Of a DNA stretch of 64,000 bases, positions 23,480-35,400 are shown piece after piece; position 1 is the first letter of the stretch, and every line of letters starts with the position of its first letter. The DNA is from Kingdonia uniflora (Eukaryota; Streptophyta; Magnoliopsida; Ranunculales; Circaeasteraceae). The translations under genes were made by a program, and so were the position numbers. The stretch lies in NCBI GenBank assembly GCA_014058105.1, contig JACGCM010000012.1, positions 1,550,001 through 1,614,000 on the forward strand, given 5' to 3'. The notes beneath the pieces were generated by a model, which saw only the letters and a program-made list of their open reading frames with translations, was not told the DNA's origin and made no database searches.

Positions 23480-24516
23480 TTCTCTCCTATTTATTCATAG
23501 CCTTATTATTACTACCAAATTTTTTATTGGAGCAATTATGTGCATAGTGACCAAACTTATGACACTTATAACATTCAACTTGACTTAATTAGGTCAGTGT
23601 CAGGGTTGGTCTGCTGATTATTCGATTTAACTTGATCATGGGTTCGCGACTTATAATTCACTGATTGCTTGTATTTTTGAAATTGATGTTTTTTTACAAG
23701 ATTTTTAAGTTGGTTGCTTATAGAGGCAATCTGTGAATCTATATTGGACACATCATCATCATCATCTGAATTACTTGAGCTATCAGTTTCTTTGGAAACC
23801 TTAAAAGATGAAGAGGTAGATGAAGACTTAAAAACAACACTCTTATTATTTTGAGGATTTTCCATATGCATCTTGAGTTCAAATATTCACAATTTTTTAG
23901 CAAGTGTGTCTGGTTTCAGTTTTTTAAGATCTTGAGCTTCCTCTATAACATCACGTATGGATTTTAAGCTCTTGGGAAGAAACCTCAAGACTTTGTGAAC
24001 AATTTGAACATCTGATTAAGCTGCACCTAATGCGGTATTAGTATTGACAATATCACTTAGTCTCGCATAGAACTCGTCAAAGGGTTCATTCTTATCTATT
24101 CGAATATTCTCAAATTATGAGGTGAGCATTTACAATTTGGTTTCCTTAAATGTATCATCACTTTCATGAGTTTAAACTAATATGTCCCAAGCTTCTTTCG
24201 AAGTAGTACAAACATATATGTGTTAAAACTCACTTGGGCTCACAGCCATAAAAATAGTATTACGATCCTTATTATTATAACCAATATCTTCATTTTCATC
24301 CTTAGACCATTGATTCCTAGGCTTAAGAACCTATTAAGCTTCATCACCCATTAATTTTTTCATGGTAGGGTGCGTCCATCCATCCTCGATCGCAATTCAG
24401 ACATCTTTTCTGAGTGATTGTAAAAATATAACCATTCAGACTTTCTAATAAGGATAGTATTTGCCATCAAAGAGGGGCGGACGATTTATGAGACCTCCAA
24501 ATCTTTTAAAATCCAT
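23480..24516 (-). pseudogene. Ty1/copia gag (UBN2-like)
   Basis: The start at ATG 24516 gives MDFKRFGGLINRPPLFDG in corrected reading, then Trp-rich blocks (YPYWK), FYARLSDIVN and DVIEEAQDLKKLKPDTL. A better-kept piece at 23871-23575 is Ser/Asp-rich (SSSTSSSFKVSKETDSSSN). The zinc knuckle CYKCHKFGHYAHNC lies at about 23570-23528. Stops and frameshifts are frequent. Confidence 0.75.
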
Positions 24517-24578
24517 TAATCTCAAATAATCGAGTTATTATCCACGCTCAGGTTGTTAAGCCTCGGAGCGCAACCATT

Positions 24579-24590
24579 CTGATACCAATT
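24579..24590 (-). other. Primer-binding site (tRNA-iMet type)
   Basis: Minus strand TTGGTATCAGA, complementary to the 3' end of initiator tRNA-Met. This is the usual primer of copia elements and sits directly at the LTR end. Confidence 0.8.
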
Positions 24591-25525
24591 AAAATTTATG
24601 ACTAATTGAGATTAACCGATTCGAGTAATTTAGGTCAATATTGAAAGGGCCGATAATCCTTAAAACTAATTATTGTCTAGTTCTAACCTAGCTCAACTTG
24701 ATATGATCAACAATAATGAATCAAAGGCACAATGACAAACAATTTTATCCTTGTGGGAAACTTTTCTTAGGAAAAAGAAACCTACAGGTCGTTGTCGAAT
24801 CGCCCGACAGTTAAAAATCTACTATTGAAACAAAATTATAAAAATTCAATTACTTACATACCTGATAAGCACATCCCGTGGGTACATCTCTTCTAATTAA
24901 ACTCTTCATAATCAATTCTTCGTTCTCTCAATGCCCTTCGTTCTCACAACGTCTAACTTTGATATCCCGTCAAAGCATTCAAGCTTGAAACTTACAAGTT
25001 TTTCAAATCAAGATTAGGTTTTCTAAATCTTCGATTGATTCAATTTGATTTTTACTTCGCATTGAATCGCTCGTTAAAATCTCTCTTCTCTCTAAAATAT
25101 CAAGCCCGAGAAAAGTTTCTTTTAGAAGAGGTAAAAAACAAAAATAAAAAAGGATGTCTTTTATCAAAAAGCTGAAAACTCGAACTCTATTCGAACAGAA
25201 AAATACTCTGTTTGAACAAACAAGGTTCTATTCGAACATAACCAAAAATCATATTCAAAGAATTAATGGTCTGAGTAAAATGTTCAAGCAGAGAAAAAGT
25301 TTGTTCGAATAAAAACTAATTTTCTTCAAAAAAACATAATTATCTTTTTTTTACCTTTTGTAAAATATTAATGGCATGAGTTTTTGAGCGAAGAGGTACA
25401 AACCAACGTACTTGTTCAGTGTCAGTCCAATTGTAATCGCTTTACGTGCACTCTCTGACGACGTATAACCACGAGATAGTGTTGACACCTATTATAGACC
25501 CGAAATGGAACAAACTCCAAATATG
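24590..25525 (-). repeat. Ty1/copia LTR, first element
   Basis: About 0.93 kb, sharing blocks with the LTRs at 44002-44887 and 49370-50246: ACAGGTCGTTGTCG, an AATCAATTCTTCGTTCTCTC-like region, and repeated TTCGAAC motifs at 25190-25310. The outer end is estimated. Confidence 0.7.
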
Positions 25526-25529
25526 GATG

Positions 25530-26300
25530 TTTCAACTACTACACCAACCCCACATTGGTCATCTCATTTCTCCCACGATCCCCCTCTTCTTCTAGAGTCT
25601 CACTCAAAGTCTCTTTATCTCTCATCTCTTTGTTCTTCAACCTCAACCTCCGACCGCTTCCACTATTTAACAAGAACCAACAACCATACTCAGGTCGATT
25701 CCCTTCGGTTATCGTATTAATATAGGTTCTCTTCGCGTATATTATAACTTGAAAGAGTTTAAGATTGTATGAAATCTTTCCTTGCTCAATTGAGCGTAGG
25801 AGCTTTACACGTATATTAGTAGAGTTAACATAATTCAAGATCATAGGAAAGATATTAGGAGGAGTTACAACAAAAGATTTGAGGAGTAGAAGTACAACAG
25901 AGAGAGATAATAGGAAACAATATTTGACCATTCTAACATAACTAGTATTATACATTCCTTTTGAATTATCAAACGACCAAAACATAATGTTTTCACAATA
26001 CGTTTTAAAACTTTCAGTGAAACATTTTTTTTTCCCCGTCTGTATACTCCTAAAACCTGAAATCCCAATTTTTTTCAAAGTATCTCTCTTTTTCCGCATA
26101 TCTCCTTTTACTCTCCTCCTTCTCTCCGTATCTCTCACACAATTTGTAGCCCATCTCCGGTTGTTTTTCTTTGGTTTCTCTGGCTAGCTAATTTGGCTAG
26201 TCAATTGCACTCCTCTGTCCCTTTGAGCTAACATAGGAACCATTTTGCCTTAGTCATTATTTCTCACACTGCTGGGGCACCCCAAACACCAAAACAGCTC
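25530..26300. other. Intergenic DNA upstream of the RRM gene
   Basis: CT-rich on the plus strand between 26070 and 26200. The minus strand holds a chance open frame of 199 codons with low-complexity Lys/Arg/Glu ends. I see no gene here. Confidence 0.4.
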
Positions 26301-26865
26301 AAAGGCCAACAGGAAGAGCAGAGGAGACCTTCTTCGCCTGATCCAATTTGTTTATCCGAAACTCTCTTCAATTTCAGGTCCTTCACTTGTACTCTCTATG
26401 GTGTTGATGGTAGCTTCTGGTAAGAACTCAAACTCTAGATCGATATTTGTAGATTCCATGTTTGATTTATCATGAGTTATGTGTTATGGGTATATGAAAT
26501 TTCTCATTTTTATCCCATTTTACTAGGTGGGTATTGAGAAATTTGTGTTATTTTGTAGTTTCACTGTGTTTTTATTGGAGAGAAGATGTTTTTGATGATT
26601 TTGGGGACACGGGGTTGAATATTTTATTTTATTTGAGTGATTTTAGGATGTGGGTGTTGGAGATTTTGATGGGTTTTTGATGATTTGGGGGTAATGGGGT
26701 TGAAGATTTTGTTTTTAAGTGATTTTATGATGTGGGTGTTGGAGATTTTGATGTTTACATGTTTGATTGAGAATGATACATTGGTTTTACCTAGTTAGTT
26801 TCATCTCTAATCCTTCTCTCTATTTCTATCTCTAGATTGATGTAGATAGAGATCTCTGTGACTAA
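26300..26865 (+). promoter_or_regulatory. 5' UTR with probable leader intron of the RRM gene
   Basis: Near 26420 a GTAAGAAC follows 'gatggtagcttctg' and could be a donor. The T-rich stretch to about 26835, ending in CTCTAG/GTAG acceptor-like sites, would then be a leader intron. The coding ATG follows at 26866. This is an inference from composition; an mRNA would settle it. Confidence 0.4.
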
Positions 26866-28695
26866 ATGGATCCAATGGGTGAAGAACAGTTAGATTATGG
26901 CGAGGATGAGTACGGTAGTCAGAAAGTGCAGTATCAGGGTGGTGGAGCAATATCTGCACTGGCAGAGGAGGAGATGGTAGTGGAAGATGATGAGTATGAT
27001 GATTTGTATAACGATGTTAATGTGGGCGAAGGTTTTATGCAGATGCATCGGACCGAGACAGTTTCATTAGGCGGTGAGGGGAATGGTGGAGGACCCCAAG
27101 CTCATAAGAGCGATGTTCCTGTTTCACGGGTACATGAACAAAGAAATTTAGCCGTACCTAGTGCTGGAGCTGGGATGGAGGGTAATGATGCAAACATAGC
27201 AACTAAGGGAGCAGTCACTAGAGTTGGGGTTGTTGGGGTTCCACAACAGGGGAGGGTTTTAGAGATGGCTCCTGAAGTTCACCTTAGCAATCAAAGGTTT
27301 CAAGGATCAGCCACTGTGCCTCTCAATAACGGGGTTGATCCGAATCAGATGTCGAAAATCGGGTATCCTTTGTTGTCAGATTCGGGGGTTAATGTTCCCG
27401 GAGGTCCCACACAGATGCCGGTCAATCGAATGAGCATCAATGTCAATCGTTCAGTGGTTAATGAAAATGTGAATCCCAACGAGACTCCAAATCATCCTGT
27501 TGTAGAGAACGGTGTCACTAATCTCTTCGTTGGAGAATTGCATTGGTGGACTACTGATGCAGAGATCGAAGGTGTGCTTTCTCATTATGGTAGGGTCAAA
27601 GAGATCAAATTTTTTGATGAGAGAGCAAGTGGAAAATCTAAAGGATATTGTCAAGTCGAGTTCTTTGATTCTTCTGCTGCTGCTGCATGTAAAGAAGGTA
27701 TGAATGGACATGTTTTCAATGGGAGAGCGTGTGTGGTGGCTTTTGCTTCTCCACAAACTTTGAGGCAAATGGGAAACCCTTACGTGAACAAGAACCAGGT
27801 GCAGACTCAATCTCAACAACCGATTGCTAGGAGGCCGATAAACGATGGGGTGGGGCGAGGAGGAGGAGGAGGGATGAATTATCAAGGTGGAGGAGACATG
27901 GGGGCAAGGGGTTATGGTAGAGGTAACTGGGGTCGAGGAGGGCAGGGAATGATGAATAGAGGCGGGGGTGGTGGACCAATTAGAGGAAGAGGGGGTATGG
28001 GTGGAAGAAACATGGGTTTTGCTGGTCCAGCTGGTGGGATGGTGCATCCTCAGAGTATGATGGCTGCAGGGTATGATCCAACATATATGGGTCGTGGAGG
28101 TGGTTATGGAGGTTTTGCAGGACCTGTTTATCCGGGGATGATGCCGTCATTTCCAGCCATTAATGCAGCTGGATTTCCCGGTGTTGCTCCTCATGTGAAC
28201 CCAGCTTTTTTTGGCCGAGGAATGCCTTCAAACGGTATGGGGATGATGGCCAACACTGGGATGGAAATGTGGACTGATACGAGCATGGGTGGATGGGGAG
28301 GAGATGAAGTTGGGAGGATGAAAGAGTCGAGTTATGGTGGGGACGATGGCGATTCAGAATATGGTTATGGAGAGGCAACAACAACCGATGATAGAGGAGG
28401 ACGGTCTAATGCGAGTGCTCCCCCCAGGGAGAAAGATAGGGGTTCCGAGCGTTACCGTGAGGAGAGAGAACAAGAGTTGGACCGGCCTCATAGTAGGGAC
28501 CACCGATACAGGGAAGACAAAGAAGGTCACAGAGATCATCGACAGAGAGAACGTGATTGGGACAATGAAGACGACTATGATAGAGGGCAATCCTCTTCAA
28601 GGTCTCGGCCAAAATCTAATGTGGTGCAAGAAGACCGTCGGAGATCTAGATCCAAGGATGCCGACTATGGGAAGAGGCGTCGCCCATCAGAGTGA
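26866..28695 (+). CDS. CFIm68/CPSF6-like RRM protein
   Basis: 609 residues in one exon. The N-terminus is acidic (DYGEDEYG, EDDEYDDLYNDVNVGEG). A single RRM spans about residues 218-292, with RNP2 as LFVGEL and RNP1 as KSKGYCQVEF; HWWTTDAEIE between them is the tell-tale variant of the CFIm68/CFIm59 (CPSF6/7) RRM. A Gly-rich region (about 325-400) and a Met/Gly/Pro-rich linker follow. The C-terminal tail (about 520-609) is charged and rich in Arg-Asp/Glu and Arg-Ser. In eukaryotes this family pairs with CFIm25 in cleavage factor I and guides poly(A) site choice in the nucleus. Arabidopsis has close single-RRM relatives with the same MDPMxEEQLDYG start. No disruption is seen. The start is chosen for that conserved N-terminus. 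Confidence 0.88.
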   Translation: MDPMGEEQLDYGEDEYGSQKVQYQGGGAISALAEEEMVVEDDEYDDLYNDVNVGEGFMQMHRTETVSLGGEGNGGGPQAHKSDVPVSRVHEQRNLAVPSAGAGMEGNDANIATKGAVTRVGVVGVPQQGRVLEMAPEVHLSNQRFQGSATVPLNNGVDPNQMSKIGYPLLSDSGVNVPGGPTQMPVNRMSINVNRSVVNENVNPNETPNHPVVENGVTNLFVGELHWWTTDAEIEGVLSHYGRVKEIKFFDERASGKSKGYCQVEFFDSSAAAACKEGMNGHVFNGRACVVAFASPQTLRQMGNPYVNKNQVQTQSQQPIARRPINDGVGRGGGGGMNYQGGGDMGARGYGRGNWGRGGQGMMNRGGGGGPIRGRGGMGGRNMGFAGPAGGMVHPQSMMAAGYDPTYMGRGGGYGGFAGPVYPGMMPSFPAINAAGFPGVAPHVNPAFFGRGMPSNGMGMMANTGMEMWTDTSMGGWGGDEVGRMKESSYGGDDGDSEYGYGEATTTDDRGGRSNASAPPREKDRGSERYREEREQELDRPHSRDHRYREDKEGHRDHRQRERDWDNEDDYDRGQSSSRSRPKSNVVQEDRRRSRSKDADYGKRRRPSE

Positions 28696-29450
28696 AAATT
28701 TTGTGGTAATTAACACGCCGTGTAAAACCACATATTTCACTTTCTATCTCGCTTATCGTTGGGCAATTCGGTCTTATTTATTCCCGCGAGGAGTGTGACG
28801 TCTAATGGCAAGAGTAAGTTCTTTACTTGCTTGATACATTATGAGAGAATATATTTCCTTTGCTTTCGTATTTGTCCCTACTGAACATCATTAGATGAAA
28901 CAATTGAGACTCGTATGCTTAATAGTGATTAGCTCTTTAGTTGCGTACGTATAGGTTTTCACCCAAATTACCATGAGTTATCACATCTTTATTACATATA
29001 CTGTAGCAAGGGGAGTAGTTACATTTGGCATACAGTAATTTACAGTATATCGAAATTCATCGTTATTATAGTGTCCGATGACGTGTTTTGATAATTTGGA
29101 ATTAAGAAGTTACTATACTGGGTTTATTTTCTATCTCTCATTTAGAAAACTGGTTTCATGTGTTTGAGTGTATATACTCTTGTGTGTTAGTGTAGACACG
29201 TGTTAGTTTGATTTTGCGATATGTTTATGTCCGAGCTTAGTGTTGTGGCCTCGTCATTGTTATTCTTTCTAGCGTAAGTATTACTGTAAGTACTTTTATG
29301 GATGAAAATTCATTAATGGAGAGGACTGTCTGGGTCTTTGAGGAAAGACAACAACATCCTTAAAGACAATACAGACACCAACTTGCACACGAGGCAACAT
29401 AAATATCACTGGAAGCAGGAAAATATTAAACACACAGTTAACAAACATCT
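28696..29450 (+). other. 3' UTR and flank of RRM gene
   Basis: AT-rich with no coding signal. It probably holds the 3' UTR and polyadenylation region, followed by ordinary intergenic DNA. Confidence 0.4.
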
Positions 29451-29469
29451 CCCCCCCCGTGACAATCAA

Positions 29470-30700
29470 TGAAACATCGGGATATCTTTCTGTAACCACC
29501 TCGTCCCATCTTGAAACAAAGCCTCAAAAGTAGGAACCTCTTAAGACCTAATACTGTATGTTCCATCCAATGAAGGCCTTGATCTTGATAACAATATGGA
29601 TAGACCGATGGAGACACTACCCTCTCTCCCTCTAAATATGCGACTCTTTCTCTATGCCACAGACACCATAAATACCGCAAGGGGTACACGTTTCCAAAGG
29701 ACACTCCCTTTGTGCGATGAACTGATGCTATGCCATTAACAAACTAGATGATTTAGCGGCCCAGACATGACTGAACCCAGAGCCCAGGCTACTCCATTAA
29801 AGAAACGGTCATATCCTTGTAGGCAAGTAAAATTCAATCAACAATTATCTACCCTCTCCTCCTTTTTCTGCCCTTAGAACACCTACATAGTAAAACACAG
29901 TTTCTAACATTAATATTCTCTGCATTTAAAGTTTTACCTAAAACAACTGTCCAAGTCAAAGTTATTTTGGAGGGATTCTGAGTAACCGTATTATTGGGCT
30001 GGATTAAAAGGGGAATTGAGGCAAAGAGGACGTGCTAAAATGTTTTTCTTACAGACCAGGGTGGTTAAGGTTCATCATTTATCGCCATTTGCCCGACAAA
30101 ACCCTGGTGCCCGTGTAATCCCCACCAACACATTCCGGGTAGCCCCTGTTGGTGGTGAATCGAACTCAGGATCTTTGCTTCTCGAGTGACGGTCCGATCA
30201 GCTACACTAACTCCCTTTGGTTAGCCATTAAGATTCCTTAGAGCAACATCCTATCCCATCAAGTTTGATCAGGTCGAGGACTACCCAATCTCTTAATCAA
30301 AAATTTCAAAGTGGCTCTTCTCGAGTCAAAGTGTTTTTGGAGGGGATATTGGGAAACCATATTAAGGGGCTAGAAAGGGTTTGGAGTAAAGATGGCGCGT
30401 TAAAGGTCCCCTTAGAACATTGTTCTATCTACCCCAGTTGGACTGCGTAGTGGCGTAGAACACTAGCCAACTTTCAATCAAACTTTGCAATGTGTATAAT
30501 CTTTTCATCAAAAAGACGTCCCTTAATATTATAGTTCCAAGTCCCAATATTTTCTCTCCAATGGATGAACTTGGTGAGTAGTGTAGCTTGTATCACCGAT
30601 CCAATATAACTGATGGAAATCTTTTCTAAGCGTCGTAGTTCCCAACCAAGCATCCTTCCAAAACCGGACATTTCCCCTCATCCTAGAAGGGCCAAAAGGC
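29470..30700 (-). mobile_element. LINE (L1-type) 3' remnant
   Basis: Minus-strand pieces match the reverse-transcriptase-associated zinc-binding region (zf-RVT) of plant L1 elements. FWKDAWLGTTTL lies near 30690-30640, GVAWALGSVMSGPLNHLVC near 29810-29750, and WKRVPLAVFMVSVA then RIFRGREGSV near 29700-29610. All are broken by stops. A SINE-like sequence (30050-30235) sits in the middle. A segment of about 90 bp occurs twice, at 29955-30045 and 30325-30410. No RT core is visible. Confidence 0.6.
30050..30235 (-). mobile_element. tRNA-derived SINE-like sequence
   Basis: The minus strand has a box A-like GTAGCTGATCGG and, 26 nt on, a box B-like GAGTTCGATTC. This arrangement is a Pol III internal promoter, followed by about 110 bp of body. 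Cloverleaf folding is not apparent, so it is not a tRNA gene. The tail is unclear. Confidence 0.5.
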
Positions 30701-31490
30701 CCAGAACTACTTCAACACTCTTCTGGAATCCTCCTGGATCTCCAGAATACCTCTACAAAAAGAGTGCCATAAGGGATCCTAATATTCTCGATCTCCCAAC
30801 CTCTAACATCTGGCCCAAGGTTGTTGTTTCACGCATAGTAGTGCGTGTTGTTTTCTCCAAAAATTGTATCTATGTATGTATTATACACTATGTATATATT
30901 TTAATACACATACATTTAGAAAATGACATAAAATATTCATTCCATTTGGAACTCATCAAAGTAAACTTAATTTTCACCTTTAGTAACACTTGTTATCCAT
31001 GGTTTTTCTGCTTCAAGTATGTTGTTTTCTTCATCTTGAGTCATACAGTTTTTTAGAGAAACTTGCCCAAGTTTGTGGTTTCATAAGATACGATGCATAC
31101 CCTAAGGATTTACTTTATTTGTTTTTTATTTGGAGTTGTTAATAACTGAAATGATGCATATGAATGTGTAATTCGGATAAAGCCGGTAAGCCGTAGTAAT
31201 CAAGTTTTCTTGTGAAAAAGAAAAGTGCGACGCTAACTCGGATCATTTTGCGTTTATCTTTATTAGTATTCATCCTACAGCATAACCTCGAGGGGTCTAT
31301 TATATATGTCCCAGCTCAATTCCCACATAAGAGCATTCGTGCAAAGGCCTTCTCATAGTCTATCTTTCATGCCAGGCCACAAGCCTAATCTTGTATTTTC
31401 ATTAATAGACTCATTTTTGTTCTCCCCTGTAGGATTAGAAGGATTAGAATATGAAACATTTATACATATGAGACTATGTATAAATTGTAT
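30701..31490. other. Intergenic DNA, nothing recognised
   Basis: AT-rich. The open frame at 30613-31056 has no domain and partly overlaps the LINE remnant. Confidence 0.4.
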
Positions 31491-31499
31491 TTGATTAGT

Positions 31500-32462
31500 G
31501 AGCGATTTATACCCCCTAAATATTCACCCAAATTTAATCTTGCCCCCTCGAACTGGCAAATATTGTGGTCGACCCCACTTTGATGTCTTCTCCTCTGGTT
31601 CAGTGGGTTGACTTGACTTTGATCAGTCTGAATTTGAAATAATACCTACAATACCCCCAAACTCCGAATTCTCACTTAAAGAAACTTTCTTCTCTTCACC
31701 ATTGTTAACCATTTATCACCCTTACAAAACATTTATTACTAAACCAAGTAGATAATAAGAAATCAAAATGAAAAAAAAAATAGTTGATATTCAAAGCCTC
31801 TTCCAAAGCTTCAATGATTTGAAATCCGGCCAACACCTACGATTATCACCAATTGCCAAGGTTTCAGATTCATCGAATTAAATGTAATTGAAACATCTTC
31901 GTCCAAAACAAATTATCTTTACAAAACCTTGAACCTAAATTACAAAACCCTACTTGTACAGCCCAAATACCACCACTACAGTCCTCATTGATGGAAAGTC
32001 ATTGATGGAAATGAAGATTCAACTCCTACGAAATCCAAATACCACCACCACACCAACTGATTTAGCACATCCCTGATTCCACTTTGAAACCCCAGCCCTA
32101 GTTCGTCTTTGTAGCCTAATCGTTGATTCCAATTTAACAAATTGCGGAATTCCCCTTTGAGGAAACTCCATTGTAGAGTGGACAATGAGAGGAGGTGAAG
32201 ATGAGATAAGGGATGCTCATGTTGAGAGAACTAGTAGAGTGAGGAAGAGATTAGAGCCCTAAAAACTCTCTACAGCCAGCCAGGAGAGAAATTGATAGTA
32301 GGGTCATAATAGACACTTCATCTAAATTGGTCAAGTCAAGCATAGCCAATTCTATGACTGTGCGAACAAACATGATTTGGGATGTGAAACACAATATTTA
32401 CCGGTTTAAGGGGGCAAGATTTAATTTAACTAATAAATGGGGGGGTGAAATCTAAATCGCCC
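31500..32462. mobile_element. Non-autonomous Mutator-like element
   Basis: 963 bp bounded by a perfect 9-bp target duplication, TTGATTAGT, at 31491-31499 and 32463-32471. Terminal inverted repeats are about 65-70 bp: the left begins GAGCGATTTATACCCCC and the right, inverted, GGGCGATTTAGATTTCACCC. Both then share AATCTTGCCCCCT and GGCAAATATTGTG or close variants. Long TIRs with a 9-bp duplication are diagnostic of MULEs. No transposase is present, and the interior shows no clear captured gene. Confidence 0.88.
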
Positions 32463-32471
32463 TTGATTAGT

Positions 32472-32880
32472 TGATAGTTCGTATTTACATATGAGACCTT
32501 GTGAAGTACGATATTATGTTTGTTTGTTTTTTTATCATCTTTTTTATCTTTCCATTTTTTTCTTCTCATTTTTCGATATTTATTTATTTATTTGTTAGTG
32601 TGTATACATGCTCCACTATTTATCCTTTTTTTGTTGTTGTAAAATTTATAATAAGCGTCAGCTCAACCTTTTTGCATGTGAAAGGTGTCATGTCTTTCCT
32701 AAGTTGCTTTTGAATCTCAAATATAGGAAAAGCGCAAAAACAAAGCATTATCTTTTAATTTTTATTATTAAAAGCCTAGTGAACCAAGGGAACAAGCGAA
32801 ACAAGAAGAAGCGGAAAAAATAAATACATTACATGGAGGAATAAGCAACACCAATATCAACCTAGCAAAATTTCTTTCCA
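32472..32880. other. Intergenic T-rich DNA
   Basis: Low-complexity T-rich sequence (32515-32640), then mixed DNA. No gene is seen. Confidence 0.4.
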
Positions 32881-33450
32881 CCAAGCCATGAGGGTCTCGA
32901 AGAAGATGCCTCTCGTGTCACTAGACTCACTAGAAAATGAATCCGTTGATGTAGTCTCTAATGTCACATATTAAAAACCTTTCATTTCTTTTCAATTTCT
33001 TTTTGTTCCATTCCAACCAAAGAGCCTCCAATGGAGCAGCCTCCAAATGATCTCAATGGTCCTGGAAATAGATATCTGATTACTTTATCCATAAAACTTC
33101 GTTCATCCTATTTCAGCCAAAATTTCCAGCCAAACACTATATTTGCCAAGTAAAAATGGATATATGATCGTTGGTCCCGTCAACCTTGCACATGGAGAGC
33201 AAACTAGTTGGGCAAATACTTGCTCCGAAGTTTGTGAAATTGTATCTTTTTAACAAGGAAGGGGAAAGTAGTGCTTATAGGTATAAGAGGTGTAGAGTAA
33301 TGGAGATGAGAAGCGAGGTCATCACGGAATGTACGAGTCTCTCACCAGTATGAATAAAAAATAATTAGGGGTATTCCATCCTATTGTACCTAACATCCCC
33401 ATTGAACATCATACGCTGGTCCAAAACACAAGGAGCATGGAGAGCTATTA
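32881..33450 (-). mobile_element. Second LINE 3' fragment
   Basis: The minus strand gives broken pieces such as CSMCKVDGTNDHI and APLEALWLEWNKKKLKRNERF. They resemble the C-x-x-C/H and LWxxWLERNxRxF parts of the LINE zf-RVT region. The fragment is heavily decayed and short. Confidence 0.45.
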
Positions 33451-34590
33451 CTCTCTTACAAAAGATAGATAGGAAATCAGCACAACTTCGGAATTCATTA
33501 TATACTTGAAATATGTGAAACTCGTCCGGCTGGAGTAAAAGACGTGTGATAGCTTGAGCTGAGATCGCCCAACTTCCTTGATTCTCTTTAAAGCAATCTT
33601 CACGTGCTCAATGTGAATTATACACTTTTATGTTTTGGGATGTTTCAAACATCTTTTATTTGCTTCACATTTTGGATGAATTTTTTTTTTCTTTAGATAC
33701 AGTTACTAGACCTGGGATGGTGGTGGCCCAAAGGGATGGAAAGGGGACGAAGGTGGAGGGTGTATAAATTAATGGGAAGAGATTTATTTCATTAAAGGCT
33801 AATTCAACTATTACATGAAAGGCTTATATATAGGCAACATAGTTACTAATTCTACTACTTCTATTAGGAATAAGAAACTCCTAATTCTAGAATAATTATA
33901 ATTCTACTATACTCTCCAACACTCCCTCTCACGTTGATACGGACATATAATGTTCGTGTCAAGGTGGATTACAATAAGAAAAATAATTAGATAGTCCCTT
34001 TTAAGTTTGCAATCATTCCCTCACTGATAAAGAAATAAAACTCCCCATAAGACTGATAAAACTTTTTCTAGACAATCCTTTTGCAACAAAAAAAAACACT
34101 TCAAAACTTCACACATCCCTTGTGCAGTCGGCGGCAGTAATCCCGACTTGCCATTTTTCTCACACTTGTGAAATCACCGGCACCTACCGACTTGCCTGTT
34201 TTTCCCACTTTTTCTACTCGAGGGTAATGTAAATATCTTAAGAGACACTGAGGTAAGAGAATTAGTCCAGGAAGATAATCACTCGAGGTAATGTAGAGGA
34301 GAGATAATCAATTAAGGAAAGAGAAAACCAAACCACTCAAGAAAGAAGAAACACTCGAGGATATAGAAGTTCACTAAAGGAAAAGAAAATCACTTTAGGA
34401 AGAGTAAAATCATAATCGTGGTAGAAGGAATTTAATATCTTTACCCGATTAAAAGAAAGAAATTGCATCTCGCGACAGGTATACTTGTGAATTTGGCGAA
34501 TAAGATAATCACTAGGAGGAAAGAGAATCGCTCTAGGAAAGAATCACTCGAGGAAAGAAACATAAATCGCTTCCCTTTAATTTCTACATG

Positions 34591-34604
34591 GTATCAGAGC
34601 GGTT
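34591..34604 (+). other. Primer-binding site (tRNA-iMet type)
   Basis: TGGTATCAGAGCGG, the canonical PBS of many copia and some gypsy elements. It follows TTTCTACA, a plausible LTR end. Confidence 0.65.
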
Positions 34605-34946
34605 TCGTTTTTGAAGACGACCTAAAGTTTTTCGCTTCCACCGGCGGCAGCTATTGCCGTCGTTGGACTAAGTATCTGTTTTTATATTTTTTATGTTATT
34701 CTTTATTGGAATTTATTTTCTCTTCCATAATTGTTAATCTACGAACAATTCACGCCTTGAACACCAACTTGCGCAATTGGCGAATCTCTTTGAGTTCGCA
34801 ATTGAAGAATCTCATCAAAGTCTGCAATTCCCACACTTGATTTCTTTCGTTGAAGATGGAGAAGAGCTTCTATTTGTGGTTACGTCGTAGTGGAGCTGGC
34901 AGTTCTGGTTTCTAGTATTCAAAAAGTTTTTTATTTGGAGTTATTT

Positions 34947-34998
34947 TCTGGTGTGAGGCATTACAACTGTTCTGGTGTGAGGCATTACAACTATTCTG
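34947..34998 (+). repeat. 27-bp tandem repeat
   Basis: Two near-identical units, CTGGTGTGAGGCATTACAACT plus a few bases, followed by a partial third. It is short and of no evident function. Confidence 0.8.
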
Positions 34999-35400
34999 GT
35001 GTGGTAACTTTCGTATGGTGTACCAGGTTATTTGCAGTAATGCAGCATACAAGTGACTATAGATTGATTGTCACAATGTCAATACTAGACGTGTACGTAA
35101 GCCCTGCATTTACCGTCTATATGGATCATCTATAAGTCCAATGGTGTCATCCCAATTGGATTCAGTTTAGACCCTCATTCTAACTCTATTTTTAGACCAT
35201 GTGTATTGAGTCTATTTATCGCTTGACAAGTCAAGTTGTCTCTCTCTATCTACTTTGTACTCGATTCGTTTATCTTGTTTCTGTGATAGACGTTTTTTCA
35301 TTTATTTGGCTCCCGTCGCGAGATGCAGGAAGATGTTACACAGGAAATAGAAAGTAATACTATACTCTCCAACAGAGGGGGTGGTTAGAGTATATATTTT

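Larger units (their letters stand above)
23480..25525 (-). mobile_element. Ty1/copia fragment (5' LTR, PBS, gag)
   Basis: Minus-strand order: LTR 25525-24590, tRNA-iMet-type primer site, gag 24516-23480. Integrase and RT do not follow; homology stops and unrelated DNA begins. LTR and gag are related to the copia element at 44002-50246. The outer LTR limit is approximate, placed by comparison with that element's ACGAAATGAGACAAACC end. Confidence 0.75.
33740..35400. mobile_element. LTR retrotransposon debris
   Basis: Seen: TGTTGGAGAGTATAGTA on the minus strand, ending at about 33924 and again at about 35375, each preceded by a purine-rich tract (GAGAGGGAG and CCCCCTC context). These look like LTR starts with polypurine tracts. 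A plus-strand TGGTATCAGAGCGG initiator-tRNA-type primer site is at 34591. The orientations conflict, so more than one element is involved. No gag or pol is recognisable. Confidence 0.5.

Noticed and set aside
25539..26138. 199-codon minus-strand frame
   Set aside because: Low-complexity charged ends, no domain, and it spans CT-rich DNA. It probably arises from stop-poor composition.
27451..28047. 198-codon minus-strand frame opposite the RRM gene
   Set aside because: It is the antisense of a GC-richer coding exon, with His/Ser/Pro-rich composition expected from the complement of Gly-rich codons.
30120..30235. Possible tRNA gene on the minus strand
   Set aside because: It has box A and box B-like motifs, but acceptor and anticodon arms do not pair. 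SINE is the better reading.
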